Shown: positions 16,254 to 27,853, counted from the first letter of the stretch. The stretch is 64,000 nt of DNA from Anoxybacillus amylolyticus (GCF_001634285.1 NZ_CP015438.1:1066001-1130000), one strand, 5' to 3'. A program made the numbers and translations. The notes: generated from the letters alone by a model not told the origin.

Positions 16254-17024
16254 GTGAAAGAAACGATTGTCATTAAATGCGGCGGCAGTGTGTTAAGCGA
16301 ACTATCACCATCATTTTTTGAAAGCTTGCAACTATACGCCCAGAAGAAAAAGATCATCATCGTCCACGGAGGCGGTCCAGAAATTGGGCAAATGTTAACA
16401 AAACTTTGCGTACCAACGGAATTTGTTGACGGGTTGCGAAAAACGACGAAAGACGTATTGGAAGTTGCTGAAATGATTTTAGCAGGAAAAGTGAATAAGC
16501 AGCTTGTTGGAATATTGCAGCAATACGGATTACCAGCAGTTGGTGTTTCCGGTGTGGACGCACATCTTTTAGAAGCAGCGGCTATTGACTTTCATACGTT
16601 AGGGTACGTTGGAGAAGTGAAGAACGTCAACTGCGCATTTTTAGAAATGCTGCTTCGTGACGGATACATTCCGGTAATTGCACCACTCGGTGCAGATGAA
16701 TCAGGACAAACGTATAACATTAACGCCGACACAGTAGCAGGCGCAGTAGCAAAAGCGCTCAACGCGCAGCAGCTATTATTTGTCACCGATGTTCCTGGCA
16801 TTTTACAAGACGGAGTCGTCGTGGAGCAAACCACGGTCGACGATATCGAACGAATGATTGCTGCCGGGGTTATTACAGGTGGGATGATTCCGAAAGTGAA
16901 AGCAGCTGTTGCGGCGTTGTCCGAAAAATTAGGAGAAGTGATGATTGTCAGCGGAAAAACTCCATTTTATACAAATGGAAAATTATATGGAACGAGCATT
17001 CGGAAAGAAGTGGGGGTCTATTAA
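16254..17024 (+). CDS. argB: Acetylglutamate kinase ArgB
   Basis: Phosphorylates N-acetylglutamate. Amino-acid-kinase fold with IKCGGSVL at the start and [14 protein letters not shown] for the phosphate/substrate loop. 256 residues. GTG start at 16254 with AAAGGGGAGAG upstream. Its stop shares a base with the argD ATG. Confidence 0.95.
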   Translation: MKETIVIKCGGSVLSELSPSFFESLQLYAQKKKIIIVHGGGPEIGQMLTKLCVPTEFVDGLRKTTKDVLEVAEMILAGKVNKQLVGILQQYGLPAVGVSGVDAHLLEAAAIDFHTLGYVGEVKNVNCAFLEMLLRDGYIPVIAPLGADESGQTYNINADTVAGAVAKALNAQQLLFVTDVPGILQDGVVVEQTTVDDIERMIAAGVITGGMIPKVKAAVAALSEKLGEVMIVSGKTPFYTNGKLYGTSIRKEVGVY

Positions 17025-18187
17025 TGGGAGCATTATTTCCTACGTATAATCGTTGGAACATTAGCATTGAATCGGCGGAAGGAACAAAAGTCGTTGCGAA
17101 AGACGGCAAACAATATTTAGATTTCGTTTCCGGCATTGCCGTTTGCAACCTTGGCCATCGCCATCCGGCCGTTCAAGCGGCGTTAGAGGCGCAATTAAAC
17201 CGCGTTTGGCACGTATCTAATTTATTTACAAACGAATTACAAGAAGAAGTAGCTGAGTTGCTCGTTGCCAATAGCTGTGGCGATTACGTATTTTTCTGTA
17301 ACAGCGGGGCAGAAGCGAACGAAGCGGCATTAAAATTAGCGCGGAAACATACAGGGCGTCATAAAGTGATTACGTTTAAGCAATCGTTTCACGGCCGGAC
17401 GTTTGCGACAATGGCAGCGACCGGACAAGAAAAAATTCATCAAGGATTTGGACCGCTGTTGCCTGAGTTTGTCCACCTCCCATTTAACGACATAGAGGCG
17501 TTAGAAAAAGCAATGGATGAGCAAATTGCCGCTGTCATGCTAGAAATTGTGCAAGGAGAAGGCGGAATTAGAAAAGCAGATGCTTCATTTTTGCAAAAAG
17601 TTGCGCAACTTTGCGAACAGTATGGTGCATTGTTCATCGTCGACGAAGTACAAACCGGCATTGGACGGACAGGAAAAGCGTTCGCATATCAACATTTTGC
17701 CGTAGAGCCAGACATTATTACGGTGGCGAAAGGATTAGGGAGCGGTTTTCCAGTAGGGGCAATGATCGGAAAAGCGTTTTTGTGCGACTCGTTTACAGCA
17801 GGGGTGCACGGCTCTACTTTCGGCGGCAACCCGCTAGCGATGGCAGCAGCAAAAGCAACGTTGGAAGTGATTTTTCAGCCGGAATTTTTACAAGAAGTAC
17901 AAGAGAAAGGGACTTATTTTTCACAAAAATTACAAAACGCGCTAAGCGAAAGTGAATTTGTGAAAGAAGTGCGCGGCCTCGGGTTGCTCGTTGGCATTGA
18001 ATGTCACGAGGAAGTGGCAAAGCTTATTCCGGCGATCCATGAAAAAGGGCTGCTCGTATTAACGGCTGGACCGAACGTCATTCGTTTATTACCGCCGCTC
18101 ATTGTGACGCAAGCGGAACTGGATGAGGCAGTGGCGATTCTAAAACAAGTGATAACGAGTGAATTGCTGACAGCTAATGAAAACTAG
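17024..18187 (+). CDS. argD: Acetylornithine aminotransferase ArgD
   Basis: PLP enzyme converting N-acetylglutamate semialdehyde to N-acetylornithine. [17 protein letters not shown] and the PLP-lysine block [15 protein letters not shown] are clear. 387 residues. Start ATG overlaps the argB stop by one base; the site is GGGGGT. Followed by a 72-base gap holding a second ARG-box pair. Confidence 0.95.
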   Translation: MGALFPTYNRWNISIESAEGTKVVAKDGKQYLDFVSGIAVCNLGHRHPAVQAALEAQLNRVWHVSNLFTNELQEEVAELLVANSCGDYVFFCNSGAEANEAALKLARKHTGRHKVITFKQSFHGRTFATMAATGQEKIHQGFGPLLPEFVHLPFNDIEALEKAMDEQIAAVMLEIVQGEGGIRKADASFLQKVAQLCEQYGALFIVDEVQTGIGRTGKAFAYQHFAVEPDIITVAKGLGSGFPVGAMIGKAFLCDSFTAGVHGSTFGGNPLAMAAAKATLEVIFQPEFLQEVQEKGTYFSQKLQNALSESEFVKEVRGLGLLVGIECHEEVAKLIPAIHEKGLLVLTAGPNVIRLLPPLIVTQAELDEAVAILKQVITSELLTANEN

Positions 18188-18207
18188 CTGTATCTTTATT
18201 GAAATGA

Positions 18208-18241
18208 TTGTATAAAAATTCTTTCGTGTTAATAAAAATTC
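18208..18241 (+). promoter_or_regulatory. Tandem ARG-like boxes before carA
   Basis: TTGTATAAAAATTC (from 18208) and TTAATAAAAATTCG (from 18229) each resemble the ARG box and lie about two helical turns apart. They suggest AhrC/ArgR binds inside the operon, either at an extra promoter for carAB-argF or as an auxiliary operator. Confidence 0.6.
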
Positions 18242-18259
18242 GATGATGAGGTGGCGAAT

Positions 18260-19327
18260 ATGAAGGCGCATCTTCATTTAGCAAACGGAAAGACGTTTAC
18301 AGGGCAGCTTGCCACGGCGCTTCCAAACGGTGAAGTGAGCGGGGAAGTCGTGTTTTTTACCGGGATGACTGGTTACCAAGAAGTGCTGACTGACCCTTCG
18401 TATAAAAATCAAATGATTGTTTTCACATATCCGCTTATCGGCAACTATGGCATTAATGAACGCGATTTCGAAAGCAAACGTCCGCACGTGCAAGCGGTCA
18501 TCGTTTATGAAGCGAGTGCGCAAGGATATCATTATGAAGCGAAATATAGCTTGCAACAATATTTAGCGCAATGGAATATTCCGCTCTTAACGCACGTCGA
18601 TACAAGAGCGCTCGTCAAAGAAATTCGAACGCAAGGAACGATGCCAGCAGTTTTGACGCTAGGTGAAGAGTGTGTGTTCGACTCAACCGGACAACTTTTT
18701 CCTGTCGGTGATGTATCGACAAAAACAATCGAAACGTATGGAGATGGGGAGCGTCATCTTGTGTTAATTGACTTCGGGTTTAAAAAATCGATTTTGCAGT
18801 CATTGTTAGCTCGTGGCTGCAAAATAACGGTCGTTCCTTATGATACACCGCTTTCTGCGATTGTCGCGTTGCAGCCAGACGGCATCGTTTTATCGAACGG
18901 CCCAGGAGATCCGAAACAATTAGTAAGCCAATTGCCAGTCATTCGGGAAATCATTGACCGCTATCCGACGCTAGCAATTTGTTTAGGGCATCAGCTTGTT
19001 GCGCTGGCGTATGGAGCGGATACAGAAAAACTTCGCTTCGGTCATCGCGGGGCCAATCAACCGGTGTATGATTCGTTTGCGAAGAAAGTGTTGATGACGT
19101 CGCAAAATCATAGCTACGTTGTTAAGAAAGAAAGCTTAGCAAATACGCCATTTATCGTTCGGTTTACAAACGTCAACGACGGCTCCATCGAAGGAATCAT
19201 GCACCGAGAGAAGCCGATTATATCGGTGCAATACCATCCAGAAGCGCATCCAGGACCAAGCGACACGGAGAAAATCTTCGATGAGTTTTTGCAGAAGGTA
19301 AATAAAGGAGCGAAAGTATATGCCTAA
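18260..19327 (+). CDS. carA: Carbamoyl-phosphate synthase small subunit CarA (arginine type)
   Basis: Glutaminase subunit feeding ammonia to CarB. The class I amidotransferase block is LAICLGHQLVALA with the nucleophile Cys, and the His/Glu pair is in QYHPEAHPGP. 355 residues. ATG 18260 has GAGGTGG six bases upstream. Position inside the arg operon marks it as the arginine-specific enzyme, separate from pyrAA. Overlaps carB by eight bases. Confidence 0.95.
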   Translation: MKAHLHLANGKTFTGQLATALPNGEVSGEVVFFTGMTGYQEVLTDPSYKNQMIVFTYPLIGNYGINERDFESKRPHVQAVIVYEASAQGYHYEAKYSLQQYLAQWNIPLLTHVDTRALVKEIRTQGTMPAVLTLGEECVFDSTGQLFPVGDVSTKTIETYGDGERHLVLIDFGFKKSILQSLLARGCKITVVPYDTPLSAIVALQPDGIVLSNGPGDPKQLVSQLPVIREIIDRYPTLAICLGHQLVALAYGADTEKLRFGHRGANQPVYDSFAKKVLMTSQNHSYVVKKESLANTPFIVRFTNVNDGSIEGIMHREKPIISVQYHPEAHPGPSDTEKIFDEFLQKVNKGAKVYA

Positions 19328-22300
19328 AGATTCATCTTTGCATTCGATTTTAATTATCGGCTCCGGACCGATTGTCATCGGGCAGGCAGCGGAATTTGAT
19401 TATTCCGGAACACAAGCGTGCATAGCGCTAAAAGAGGAAGGATACCGCGTCATTTTAGTGAACAATAACCCAGCAACGATCATGACCGATGACGTTCATG
19501 CGGACGCTGTCTATTTTGAACCATTGACCGTCGACAGCATCGAAAAAGTGATTGCAAAAGAGCGACCCGACGGGCTTTTAGCCACGTTTGGCGGACAGAC
19601 AGGATTAAATTTAGCGTTTCAGCTACATGAAACTGGAATTTTAAGCAAGTACGGGGTGAAGTTGCTCGGGACACCAATTGAAGCAATCAAAAAGGGAGAA
19701 GATCGCGAAGCGTTTCGCGCTCTCATGTACGAATTGAATGAACCAGTACCAGAGAGCGAGATTGTGACAAACATCGAAGCGGCGATGGCGTTCGCCGAAA
19801 AAATTGGTTTTCCGATCATCATCCGTCCAGCTTATACACTTGGGGGAAGTGGTGGCGGCATTGCAGAAACGATGGAGCAGTTTGTCACTCTTGTCGAAAA
19901 AGGGTTGACAGAAAGTCCCATTACGCAATGCTTAATCGAACGGAGCGTGGCAGGATATAAAGAAATCGAGTACGAGGTCATGCGCGATCATACCGATACG
20001 TGCATTACCGTTTGTAACATGGAAAACGTCGATCCGGTTGGTGTGCATACAGGAGATTCGATTGTCGTTGCCCCATCTCAAACGTTGACCGATGAAGAAT
20101 ACCATATGTTGCGATCTGCCGCCGTGAAAATTATTTCTGCTCTCGGTATTATCGGTGGGTGCAACATTCAATTTGCGCTTGATCCAGTCAGCAAAAATTA
20201 TTACTTAATTGAAGTCAACCCGCGTGTGAGTCGTTCCTCGGCGTTAGCATCGAAAGCAACGGGATATCCGATTGCGCGCATTGCGGCGAAATTAGCTGTT
20301 GGCTATACGTTAGCAGAGCTACTTAACCCGGTCACAAAAAACACATACGCAAGTTTTGAACCAGCGCTTGATTACGTCGTTGTCAAATTTCCGCGGTTGC
20401 CGTTCGATAAATTTCCGAACGGAAATCGGATGCTTGGCACACAAATGAAAGCAACAGGCGAAGTGATGGCAATCGACCGCAATATGGAACGCGCCTTTCA
20501 AAAAGCGGTGCATTCCCTTGAAGGAGCAAATAACGGGTTATTTTTACAAGAACTAGCAGAAAAAACGAACGAGGAACTACATGAATTGCTCCTCAACAAA
20601 GACGATCGCCGCTTTTTTGCGATTTTAGAGCTGTTTCGCCGCGGGGAAACGATCGAAACGGTGCATGTGCTAACGAAAATCGACCGCTTCTTTTTAAATA
20701 GTTTTCATCAGCTCATTGCCCTTGAACAAAAAGCGAAAGCAACCGATTTAGCGAGCATCGATGAACCGACGTTGCGGTTATTGAAGGAAAAAGGGTTTTC
20801 GGATGCGTTTTTAGCAGACATATGGAACGTAAGCGAACAACGGGTACGTGAAAAACGAAAACAGCTCGGCATTGTTCCTGCGTATAAAATGGTCGATACG
20901 TGCGCCGCCGAATTTCATTCGGAAACGGACTATTATTATTCGACGTATTTCGGGGAAGATGAGCGTAAGCAAAGTGAAAAAGAAAAAGTACTAATTATTG
21001 GCGCAGGTCCAATTCGAATCGGTCAAGGGATTGAATTTGATTACAGTTCGGTCCATAGCGTGTACGCATTGCAAGCGGAAGGTTACGAAACCGTATTAAT
21101 TAACAACAATCCAGAAACGGTAAGCACCGATTTTGCGGTAGCCGATCGCCTTTATTTTGAACCGTTGACATTGGAAGATGTCCTCAACGTCATTGAAGCT
21201 GAGCAAATCGAAAAAGTTGTTGTTCAATTCGGCGGACAGACGGCGATTAACTTAGTCAAAGGATTGGAAGAATCAGGTGTAACCATTCTTGGGGTATCGC
21301 ATGATGTCATTGACCAGCTCGAAGACCGCGACCGTTTTTATCAGCTGTTAGAAGAACTCGATATTCCACACGTTCCAGGAGTAGTGGCGAACGAGGAAAA
21401 AGAACTGTTGGAAAAAGCAAAGGGGATTGGGTACCCAGTATTGCTTCGTCCATCGTACGTTATTGGTGGAAAAGGAATGTTTATTGTCGAGAATGAACAA
21501 CAGTTAGAGCAACTACTGGAGCAGCCGTTTTTATTCACGTACCCTGTGTTAATTGACGCTTATTTAAGTGGCAAAGAAGCAGAAGTAGATGTAGCGGCAG
21601 ACGGAACGGAGATTTTATTGCCGACGGTCATCGAACATGTGGAAAAAGCAGGAGTGCATTCCGGAGACAGCTTTGCATTTTTACCAGCACAAACGTTGAC
21701 AGACGAAGAGCAAGCAAAAATGAAGCAATATGCCGAAAAAATTGTGAAAAAACTTCAATTCAAAGGGCTTATGAACATTCAATACGTCATCGCCAACGGA
21801 GAAGTGTACGTGTTAGAAGTGAACCCGCGTGCGAGTCGAACAGTGCCGATTGTTAGCAAAATGACTGGAATCCCGTTAGCGCAAATTGCGACAAAATTAT
21901 TGCTTGGGAAATGCTTAAACGAACTAAACGTGCCAACCGAAGCAAAGCACATCCCGTACGTTGTATTGAAATATCCTGTTTTTTCGATGCATAAATTGCC
22001 AGAAGTCGACCCACTTGTTGGTCCGGAAATGAAATCAACAGGGGAAGGAATTAGCATTGCAAAAACAACAAAAGAAGCAGCAGCAAAAGCGTTCCACTCT
22101 TATTTATCGAAAAAAGCAGGAGCATGTGAAATTTATGTCGATGCCGATAATAATGAAATAGCACCATTGCTAGAACGGGTGAAACTGGCAAAGCTGACGG
22201 TTGTTCAAGGCGTTGCGTTTACAGAATGGGCAAAGAGAAAAGAAGCACTAGCGTTTTTAAATTGGAAAAAAAATGAAGGAAGTATGAAGCAACGGATGAT

Positions 22301-22439
22301 TGCGTTGTCCCAACAGCTATTAACGTTTACGGAGATCGAAACGTTCGAATTATTTTTGTCTGCACTAGAAGTGAACGATTTTTCCGTTTGCTCGATTCAA
22401 GAGTGGTTAAAACAAACAGAGAAAGTGGTGGTCGAATGA
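19320..22439 (+). CDS. carB: Carbamoyl-phosphate synthase large subunit CarB (arginine type)
   Basis: Makes carbamoyl phosphate from bicarbonate, ammonia and two ATP. Two homologous ATP-grasp halves are visible: [20 protein letters not shown] at the start and [20 protein letters not shown] from about residue 558, each followed by a LIEVNPR or VLEVNPR metal site. 1,039 residues, shorter than pyrimidine-type enzymes, mostly at the C-terminal allosteric part. Overlaps carA upstream and argF downstream (ATGA). Confidence 0.95.
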   Translation: MPKDSSLHSILIIGSGPIVIGQAAEFDYSGTQACIALKEEGYRVILVNNNPATIMTDDVHADAVYFEPLTVDSIEKVIAKERPDGLLATFGGQTGLNLAFQLHETGILSKYGVKLLGTPIEAIKKGEDREAFRALMYELNEPVPESEIVTNIEAAMAFAEKIGFPIIIRPAYTLGGSGGGIAETMEQFVTLVEKGLTESPITQCLIERSVAGYKEIEYEVMRDHTDTCITVCNMENVDPVGVHTGDSIVVAPSQTLTDEEYHMLRSAAVKIISALGIIGGCNIQFALDPVSKNYYLIEVNPRVSRSSALASKATGYPIARIAAKLAVGYTLAELLNPVTKNTYASFEPALDYVVVKFPRLPFDKFPNGNRMLGTQMKATGEVMAIDRNMERAFQKAVHSLEGANNGLFLQELAEKTNEELHELLLNKDDRRFFAILELFRRGETIETVHVLTKIDRFFLNSFHQLIALEQKAKATDLASIDEPTLRLLKEKGFSDAFLADIWNVSEQRVREKRKQLGIVPAYKMVDTCAAEFHSETDYYYSTYFGEDERKQSEKEKVLIIGAGPIRIGQGIEFDYSSVHSVYALQAEGYETVLINNNPETVSTDFAVADRLYFEPLTLEDVLNVIEAEQIEKVVVQFGGQTAINLVKGLEESGVTILGVSHDVIDQLEDRDRFYQLLEELDIPHVPGVVANEEKELLEKAKGIGYPVLLRPSYVIGGKGMFIVENEQQLEQLLEQPFLFTYPVLIDAYLSGKEAEVDVAADGTEILLPTVIEHVEKAGVHSGDSFAFLPAQTLTDEEQAKMKQYAEKIVKKLQFKGLMNIQYVIANGEVYVLEVNPRASRTVPIVSKMTGIPLAQIATKLLLGKCLNELNVPTEAKHIPYVVLKYPVFSMHKLPEVDPLVGPEMKSTGEGISIAKTTKEAAAKAFHSYLSKKAGACEIYVDADNNEIAPLLERVKLAKLTVVQGVAFTEWAKRKEALAFLNWKKNEGSMKQRMIALSQQLLTFTEIETFELFLSALEVNDFSVCSIQEWLKQTEKVVVE

Positions 22440-23380
22440 ATACAACAATTTCTTCTTTAAAAGGGAAAGACGTATTGACATTAATCGATTTTTCGTCAGA
22501 ACAAATTTATGAGTTGCTCGCGATTGCTCAGCAACTAAAACAAAAACAACAAGCAGGAGAGAGCTACACTCCGCTTGTTGGAAAAACGTTGGCGATGATT
22601 TTTGAAAAACCGTCGACGCGGACGAGAGTGTCGTTTGAAGTTGGAATGACCCAGTTAGGTGGGCATGCCCTTTACTTAAACAGCAACGACTTGCAGCTAG
22701 GACGTGGAGAAACAATTGCCGATACGGCAAGAGTATTAGCACAGTACGTCGATGCAATTATGATTCGGACATTTGCGCATCAAAAAATTGAGGAACTTGC
22801 CGAGTACGCTGACGTACCGGTGATTAATGGATTGACAGATGATGACCATCCATGCCAAGCACTTGCAGACTTATTAACGATTTATGAAGTGAAAAAGCAG
22901 CTGAAAGGGATAAAGCTTGCGTATGTCGGTGACGGCAATAACGTTGCCCATGCGTTAATGATTGCAGCAGCGAAAGTCGGAATGGATTGTGCAGTCGCCT
23001 GTCCAGTCGGATATGAGCCGAAAGAACAGTATGTCACCGCAGCAAAGGAAGCGGCGGCCAAAACAGGCGCAACGATTACCGTAACACATTCGCCGGAAGA
23101 AGCAGTGCAAGCAGCTGATGTCATTTATACCGACGTATGGACGAGCATGGGACAGGAGCAAGAAAGTGAACAACGGCTTGCTGTTTTTCAACCGTTTCAA
23201 GTGAATTCTCAATTAATGAAATACGCAAAAGATGATTACATGTTTTTGCATTGCCTGCCTGCTCATCGTGGAGAAGAAGTAACGGCAGATGTCATCGACA
23301 GCGGTCATTCCTATGTGTTCCAACAAGCAGGAAACCGCCTTCATGTACAAAAAGCGATTTTAGTTTCTTTATTATCCTAA
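22436..23380 (+). CDS. argF: Ornithine carbamoyltransferase ArgF
   Basis: Joins carbamoyl phosphate to ornithine to give citrulline. [13 protein letters not shown] binds carbamoyl phosphate; HPCQALADL and [12 protein letters not shown] bind ornithine. 314 residues. ATG overlaps the carB stop. Last gene of the operon, followed by a terminator. Confidence 0.96.
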   Translation: MNTTISSLKGKDVLTLIDFSSEQIYELLAIAQQLKQKQQAGESYTPLVGKTLAMIFEKPSTRTRVSFEVGMTQLGGHALYLNSNDLQLGRGETIADTARVLAQYVDAIMIRTFAHQKIEELAEYADVPVINGLTDDDHPCQALADLLTIYEVKKQLKGIKLAYVGDGNNVAHALMIAAAKVGMDCAVACPVGYEPKEQYVTAAKEAAAKTGATITVTHSPEEAVQAADVIYTDVWTSMGQEQESEQRLAVFQPFQVNSQLMKYAKDDYMFLHCLPAHRGEEVTADVIDSGHSYVFQQAGNRLHVQKAILVSLLS

Positions 23381-23408
23381 ACACCGGATTCTTTCCCGGT
23401 GTTTTTTT
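23380..23408 (+). terminator. Terminator of the arginine operon
   Basis: ACACCGG pairs with CCGGTGT, then TTTTTT. Confidence 0.88.
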
Positions 23409-23474
23409 CCTTTAGTTATGAATGGAGCATGAAACGGTTATGCTAAAAGTAAGCTTTGAAAAGGGGGAATCGAG

Positions 23475-23654
23475 ATGGGACAACCACGCCATTTTAAGCC
23501 AGGGGATAAAGCACCGAATAACGGAGTGTATATCGAAATTGGCGAAACCGGCGATAATGTGAAACATCCGAAAAAATTAAAGCTGAAAGCCGGGGATACG
23601 TTTCCAGAAACGTCTAACCATAATCGCCATTGGACGTATATGCGAAAACCGTAA
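23475..23654 (+). CDS. yjzC: YjzC family protein
   Basis: A 59-residue basic, hydrophilic protein opening MGQPRHFKPGDKAPNNGVYIE, the YjzC pattern, in the same place as in B. subtilis (after argF). AAGGGGGAATCGAG precedes the ATG. Function not known to me; in B. subtilis it is small and poorly studied. A terminator follows. Confidence 0.85.
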   Translation: MGQPRHFKPGDKAPNNGVYIEIGETGDNVKHPKKLKLKAGDTFPETSNHNRHWTYMRKP

Positions 23655-23657
23655 GAC

Positions 23658-23690
23658 AAAAGCCATCTTCGTTAAGGGGATGGCTTTTGC
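23658..23690 (+). terminator. Terminator after yjzC
   Basis: AAAAGCCATC pairs with GATGGCTTTT. Its 3' arm runs into the -35 element of the clpB promoter. Confidence 0.8.
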
Positions 23691-23740
23691 ACTGCTAGAA
23701 GAACGTGGTATAATAAAATCAAAGGTCAAAAAAAGTCAAA
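23687..23740 (+). promoter_or_regulatory. clpB promoter with CtsR operator
   Basis: TTGCAC (23687-23692), 16-base spacer, TATAAT (23709-23714). Just downstream GGTCAAAAAAAGTCAAA (23724-23740) matches the CtsR direct heptad repeat with a three-base gap. CtsR bound here would block transcription until heat or protein stress. Confidence 0.88.
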
Positions 23741-23757
23741 AAAGGTGGTGAAAAAAA

Positions 23758-26355
23758 ATGGACATGACGAAAATGACAGAGAAAGTGCAAGAGGCACTTC
23801 TTTCTGCCCAGACAATTGCTGTTCAACACCATCATCCACAGCTTGAGATAGAACATTTATTGTTTTCGTTGTTACAACAAGAGGACGGGCTTGCAAAACG
23901 AGTATTGGAATTGCTTGATGTCGATGTCTATGCTTTTCGTGAAGATGTTCAGGCGTTGCTAAAGAGAAAGCCGGAAGTGACTGGAGCAAATCAAGTGTAC
24001 ATGTCTCCTCGCTTGCAGCAGTTAATCGCAGTCGCTGAACAAGAAGCGAAGCAGCTGCATGACGAATATATATCGGTGGAGCACCTATTATTGGCACTTC
24101 TCCATGAAAAAACTCTTTCATCCATCTGGCGAAAATATCACATTAGTCGTTCGGCATTATTAGAAGTATTGCGAGAAATAAGGGGGAATCAACGCGTGAC
24201 GACACCGACTCCGGAAGCAACATATGAAGTGTTAAAAAAATACGGACGTGATTTAGTTGCGGAAGTAAAAGCGGGAAAAATCGACCCGGTCATTGGCCGC
24301 GACAGCGAAATTCGCCGTGTCATTCGCATTTTATCGCGCAAAACGAAAAACAACCCGGTGTTAATTGGAGAGCCAGGGGTTGGGAAAACAGCAATTGTCG
24401 AAGGGCTTGCTCAGCGCATCGTTCGCAAGGATGTTCCAGAAGGGTTGAAAGATAAAACGATTTTTGCCCTTGATATGAGTGCATTAATTGCGGGTGCAAA
24501 ATTCCGCGGTGAATTTGAAGAACGATTAAAAGCCGTATTAAACGAAGTGAAAAAAAGCGAAGGGAAAATTATTTTATTCATTGATGAATTGCATACAATC
24601 GTCGGAGCGGGAAAAGCAGAAGGTGCTATTGATGCTGGCAATATGTTAAAACCGATGCTTGCTCGTGGAGAATTGCGCTGCATCGGAGCAACAACGCTCG
24701 ATGAGTACCGGCAATATATTGAAAAAGACCCAGCATTGGAACGGCGTTTTCAACAAGTGCTTGTCGAAGAACCGACCGTCGAAGATACGATTTCGATTTT
24801 GCGTGGGCTAAAAGAGCGCTTTGAAATTCACCATGGGGTAAACATTCATGACCGCGCGCTCGTTGCTGCTGCGACATTATCGGATCGCTACATTTCTGAA
24901 CGTTTTTTGCCGGATAAGGCGATTGACCTTGTCGATGAAGCGTGTGCGATGATCCGCACGGAAATGGACTCGATGCCGTCTGAACTAGATGAAGTCATGC
25001 GCCGCGTGATGCAGCTTGAAATCGAAGAAGCAGCGCTGAAGAAAGAAACGGATGAAGCAAGCCAACAACGTTTAGCGGCGCTGACGAAAGAATTGGCAGA
25101 TTTGCGCGAAAAAGCAAACAGCATGAAAGCGAAATGGCAGCAAGAAAAAGAAGCAATTCAGCAAGTGCATAACGTGCGGGCGGCGCTTGAAAAAGCGAAA
25201 CGTGAATTGGAAGAAGCAGAAAACGAATATGACTTAAATAAAGCAGCTGAGCTGCGCCATGGACGTATTCCGCAACTCGAAAAACAATTGAAACAACTAG
25301 AGCAGGAGATGAATAAGGCTAATGAAGAGGGACGGCTTCTCCGCGAAGAAGTAACGGAAGAAGAAATTGCCGAAGTCGTTTCGCGGTGGACAGGCATCCC
25401 ACTAACAAAGCTAGTGGAAGGGGAACGGGAAAAGCTATTGCGGTTGCACGATTTGCTGCATGAGCGCGTTATCGGGCAAGAGGAAGCAGTTGAACTCGTA
25501 GCAGATGCTGTGCTGCGTGCGCGTGCCGGCATTAAAGACCCGAACCGCCCGATCGGTTCCTTTATCTTTTTAGGACCGACCGGTGTCGGAAAAACAGAAC
25601 TAGCGAAGGCGCTAGCACAAGCGTTGTTCGATAGCGAAGAGCAACTGATTCGCATCGACATGTCGGAATATATGGAAAAACACGCAGTTTCTCGCTTAAT
25701 TGGCGCCCCTCCTGGTTATGTTGGGTATGAAGAAGGAGGACAATTAACAGAAGCGGTACGTCGAAAACCGTACTCGGTTATTTTGCTCGACGAAATCGAA
25801 AAAGCCCACTCAGAAGTGTTCAATATTTTATTGCAAGTGCTTGATGACGGCCGAATTACTGACTCGCAAGGGCGGATGGTCGATTTTAAAAACACGGTCA
25901 TTATTATGACGTCTAATATCGGTTCACATCTGCTATTGGAAGGTGTAAAAGAAGACGGAAACATGCAGGAAGAAACGCGCGAACAAGTGTTACAGCAGCT
26001 TCGCCTTCATTTCCGACCAGAATTTTTAAACCGTGTGGACGATATCGTCTTGTTTAAACCGCTCACGATGAGTGAAGTGAAAGGAATTGTCGAGAAATTT
26101 GTGAAAGAACTAAGTGCACGCCTTGCCGACAGGCATATTTCGCTAACGTTATCGGAGCAGGCAAAACAATATATTGCCACTGCTGGCTTTGACCATGTAT
26201 ATGGAGCACGTCCGTTAAAGCGATTTATTCAAAAACAAATCGAAACACCGCTTGCGAAAGCAATTATCGCCGGACAGATCAAAGACTACAGCGCTGTTTT
26301 CATTGATTACGAAAATGGAAAAATTACCGTTAGAAGCAGGGAAAGGCTATCCTAA
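23758..26355 (+). CDS. clpB: ATP-dependent chaperone ClpB
   Basis: Disaggregase that threads clumped proteins through its hexamer, working with DnaK. Two N-terminal Clp repeats (residues 1-150), first AAA+ module with GEPGVGKT near residue 205, a long coiled-coil middle domain (about 400-525), and second module with GPTGVGKT near 605. The middle domain separates it from ClpC/ClpE, and there is no ClpP-docking loop that I can see. 865 residues. B. subtilis lacks clpB, so this is an insertion between yjzC and yjzD compared with that species. Confidence 0.94.
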   Translation: MDMTKMTEKVQEALLSAQTIAVQHHHPQLEIEHLLFSLLQQEDGLAKRVLELLDVDVYAFREDVQALLKRKPEVTGANQVYMSPRLQQLIAVAEQEAKQLHDEYISVEHLLLALLHEKTLSSIWRKYHISRSALLEVLREIRGNQRVTTPTPEATYEVLKKYGRDLVAEVKAGKIDPVIGRDSEIRRVIRILSRKTKNNPVLIGEPGVGKTAIVEGLAQRIVRKDVPEGLKDKTIFALDMSALIAGAKFRGEFEERLKAVLNEVKKSEGKIILFIDELHTIVGAGKAEGAIDAGNMLKPMLARGELRCIGATTLDEYRQYIEKDPALERRFQQVLVEEPTVEDTISILRGLKERFEIHHGVNIHDRALVAAATLSDRYISERFLPDKAIDLVDEACAMIRTEMDSMPSELDEVMRRVMQLEIEEAALKKETDEASQQRLAALTKELADLREKANSMKAKWQQEKEAIQQVHNVRAALEKAKRELEEAENEYDLNKAAELRHGRIPQLEKQLKQLEQEMNKANEEGRLLREEVTEEEIAEVVSRWTGIPLTKLVEGEREKLLRLHDLLHERVIGQEEAVELVADAVLRARAGIKDPNRPIGSFIFLGPTGVGKTELAKALAQALFDSEEQLIRIDMSEYMEKHAVSRLIGAPPGYVGYEEGGQLTEAVRRKPYSVILLDEIEKAHSEVFNILLQVLDDGRITDSQGRMVDFKNTVIIMTSNIGSHLLLEGVKEDGNMQEETREQVLQQLRLHFRPEFLNRVDDIVLFKPLTMSEVKGIVEKFVKELSARLADRHISLTLSEQAKQYIATAGFDHVYGARPLKRFIQKQIETPLAKAIIAGQIKDYSAVFIDYENGKITVRSRERLS

Positions 26356-26376
26356 ACGGACAGCCTTTCCTGTTTT
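26338..26376. terminator. Terminator after clpB
   Basis: GGAAAGGCT-ATCC pairs with GGACAGCCTTTCC around TAAAC; followed by TGTTTT. It lies against the stop of convergent yjzD and may serve both. Confidence 0.8.
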
Positions 26377-26563
26377 AATGATGATGGCGATGTACAGGTT
26401 CGTTCGGCAATACGTTAGCGACGATAATGACAAAAACGGTCATCGCTACCCCTAGCAATGCACCTGTTGAAAATTGGTAAGAAATTCCTTGCATAGAACC
26501 GATAACGTACGTCGCCATTTGCGCTAGTAAAAACGTCCAAAAAAACGTCCAGAAAAATTTCAT
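26375..26563 (-). CDS. yjzD: YjzD family (DUF2929) small membrane protein
   Basis: 62 residues with two hydrophobic helices (WTFFWTFLLAQMATYVIG and TGALLGVAMTVFVIIVANVL) and a His-rich tail, PVHRHHH. The ATG at 26563 has GAGGTGA upstream; the longer frame beginning at 26605 is not supported. Same position as in B. subtilis. Role unknown; the His tail could bind metal but may be incidental. Confidence 0.85.
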   Translation of the reverse strand: MKFFWTFFWTFLLAQMATYVIGSMQGISYQFSTGALLGVAMTVFVIIVANVLPNEPVHRHHH

Positions 26564-26721
26564 GCTATTCACCTCATTTCTCCTCTTCTCCCCATATGTT
26601 ATCACAATTTGTCCAAATCGAAAATGTTCTTCTTTTTAGGCATTTACCCGCGCCATTTTTTCATGTTTACATATCTTTTACTGTATTATTATGTTCTTAA
26701 AGAAAGTAAGGGTGAAATCAA

Positions 26722-27453
26722 ATGACAGTTCGGCAACGTTTTTTTCAACTAGACGACCAATGGTGCATTCTTCATTTGCCGGAACGGCCGAACGGCTTTG
26801 CTATTTTATTACTTGGCGATGTGAATCACTACGTGACAGATAGTACGAGCTTCTGGTTAGAGCATCACGGAAGAAGAAAGTTGCTTGAGGAGTTGCTTAC
26901 TTATGGATACACCGTTTTTTCTTCGCATTTATATGGTCGGCATTGGGGGAGCAAAAAAGCGGTTCGACTTACGAAACAACTCATCTACTATGTATTGAAA
27001 AGTGAAATATTAAACAATCGTGTATATGTATTAGCAGAAGGAATCGGTGCGCTCGTTGCGTTACAACTGCTTGCCGATATACCAACGAAAATTCGAGCAG
27101 TTGTGTTGCTTAATCCATGTTTAGATGTGAGGGCTCAACTTGCATATGAGAAAGAAAATAAATTTTTTTATAAACGCATGGTAAAAGAGATTGCGATAGC
27201 GTATGAAATCCCAGAAACAGAAGTAGAGAACGTCCTTCCTTTCCCCACGCTAACACCGCGGCAAGTACCGATGAAAATATGGCAGCTGTCAGGAGTTACC
27301 CCGTATCCTTCCGCGCTCCATAGCCGAAGATATGAAGAACAAGCAAGAAAACAAGACATTCCTGCTGACGTTGTCTATCATTTGCCAGAAAAACGGTATT
27401 GCTTTGCAGCGTCTATTCACCAATTTTATGAACAACATAATGCATTGCCATAA
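26722..27453 (+). CDS. Alpha/beta-hydrolase-like protein lacking the usual nucleophile
   Basis: 243 residues with an alpha/beta-hydrolase layout: FSSHLYGRHWGSKKAV, then YVLAEGIGALVALQLL where the nucleophile elbow G-x-S-x-G is expected, then AVVLLNPCLDV. The elbow has Glu-Gly instead of a Ser, so hydrolase activity is doubtful. The late His is in SIHQFYEQH. It stands in the place of B. subtilis yjaU but I could not confirm orthology. AGTAAGGGTGA precedes the ATG. Confidence 0.7.
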   Translation: MTVRQRFFQLDDQWCILHLPERPNGFAILLLGDVNHYVTDSTSFWLEHHGRRKLLEELLTYGYTVFSSHLYGRHWGSKKAVRLTKQLIYYVLKSEILNNRVYVLAEGIGALVALQLLADIPTKIRAVVLLNPCLDVRAQLAYEKENKFFYKRMVKEIAIAYEIPETEVENVLPFPTLTPRQVPMKIWQLSGVTPYPSALHSRRYEEQARKQDIPADVVYHLPEKRYCFAASIHQFYEQHNALP

Positions 27454-27503
27454 CCTCCTCCTCTATCGTTTGTCTTTCCGATAGAGGAGGCTTCGCTATT
27501 TTT
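27454..27503. terminator. Two-way terminator
   Basis: CCTCCTCTATCG pairs exactly with CGATAGAGGAGG, with T-rich sequence to the right. It lies between the hydrolase-like gene and the convergent small gene at 27496. Confidence 0.8.
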
Positions 27504-27720
27504 TTAACGAGTCAATGAAAGAAGAAATCGTGCGAACGAACGGCTTTAGTTGATAAAACGAGGAGACAATCGTATCGATGTCTTGCATTAGCTGAAGTAA
27601 ATCGAGTGGTTGCGATGAAGAAGAAAGTTGTTTAGTACGCTCCTGTAGCGGAAAACTGCCAAACATTAAGCGGGAAAACCGATCGATTGGTTGTTCGTGT
27701 ATGTGTTTGTCATCTTCCAA
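27496..27720 (-). CDS. Small hypothetical protein, possible YjzB counterpart
   Basis: 74 residues, hydrophilic at the start and amphipathic later (LDLLQLMQDIDTIVSSFYQLKPFVRTISSFIDSLKK), suggesting a helical membrane-surface or coat-associated protein. AAAGGAGGGGAGAG lies before the ATG. It occupies the place of B. subtilis yjzB, next to fabH and on the opposite strand, but sequence similarity is unchecked. Confidence 0.65.
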   Translation of the reverse strand: MEDDKHIHEQPIDRFSRLMFGSFPLQERTKQLSSSSQPLDLLQLMQDIDTIVSSFYQLKPFVRTISSFIDSLKK

Positions 27721-27836
27721 ATTGCTCTCCCCTCCTTTCTCCTTATCAATAGTGTATGTGTATGAGACAAATATGGATTAGACGGACGCGGGATAGAGTA
27801 GATTTATATTGCACATTTATAAAAACTCCATTAAAA

Positions 27837-27853
27837 TTAGTACCAAGTAATAG
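27837..27853 (+). promoter_or_regulatory. FapR-type operator before fabH
   Basis: TTAGTACCAAGTAATAG resembles the FapR site (TTAGTACCTGATACTAA). It lies 35 bases before the fabH start and matches the site at fabI read on the opposite strand in most positions. Confidence 0.7.

Noticed and set aside
23707-24121. 131-codon minus-strand frame opposite the clpB start
   Set aside because: Antisense to clpB, ends in the CtsR operator, no supporting signals.
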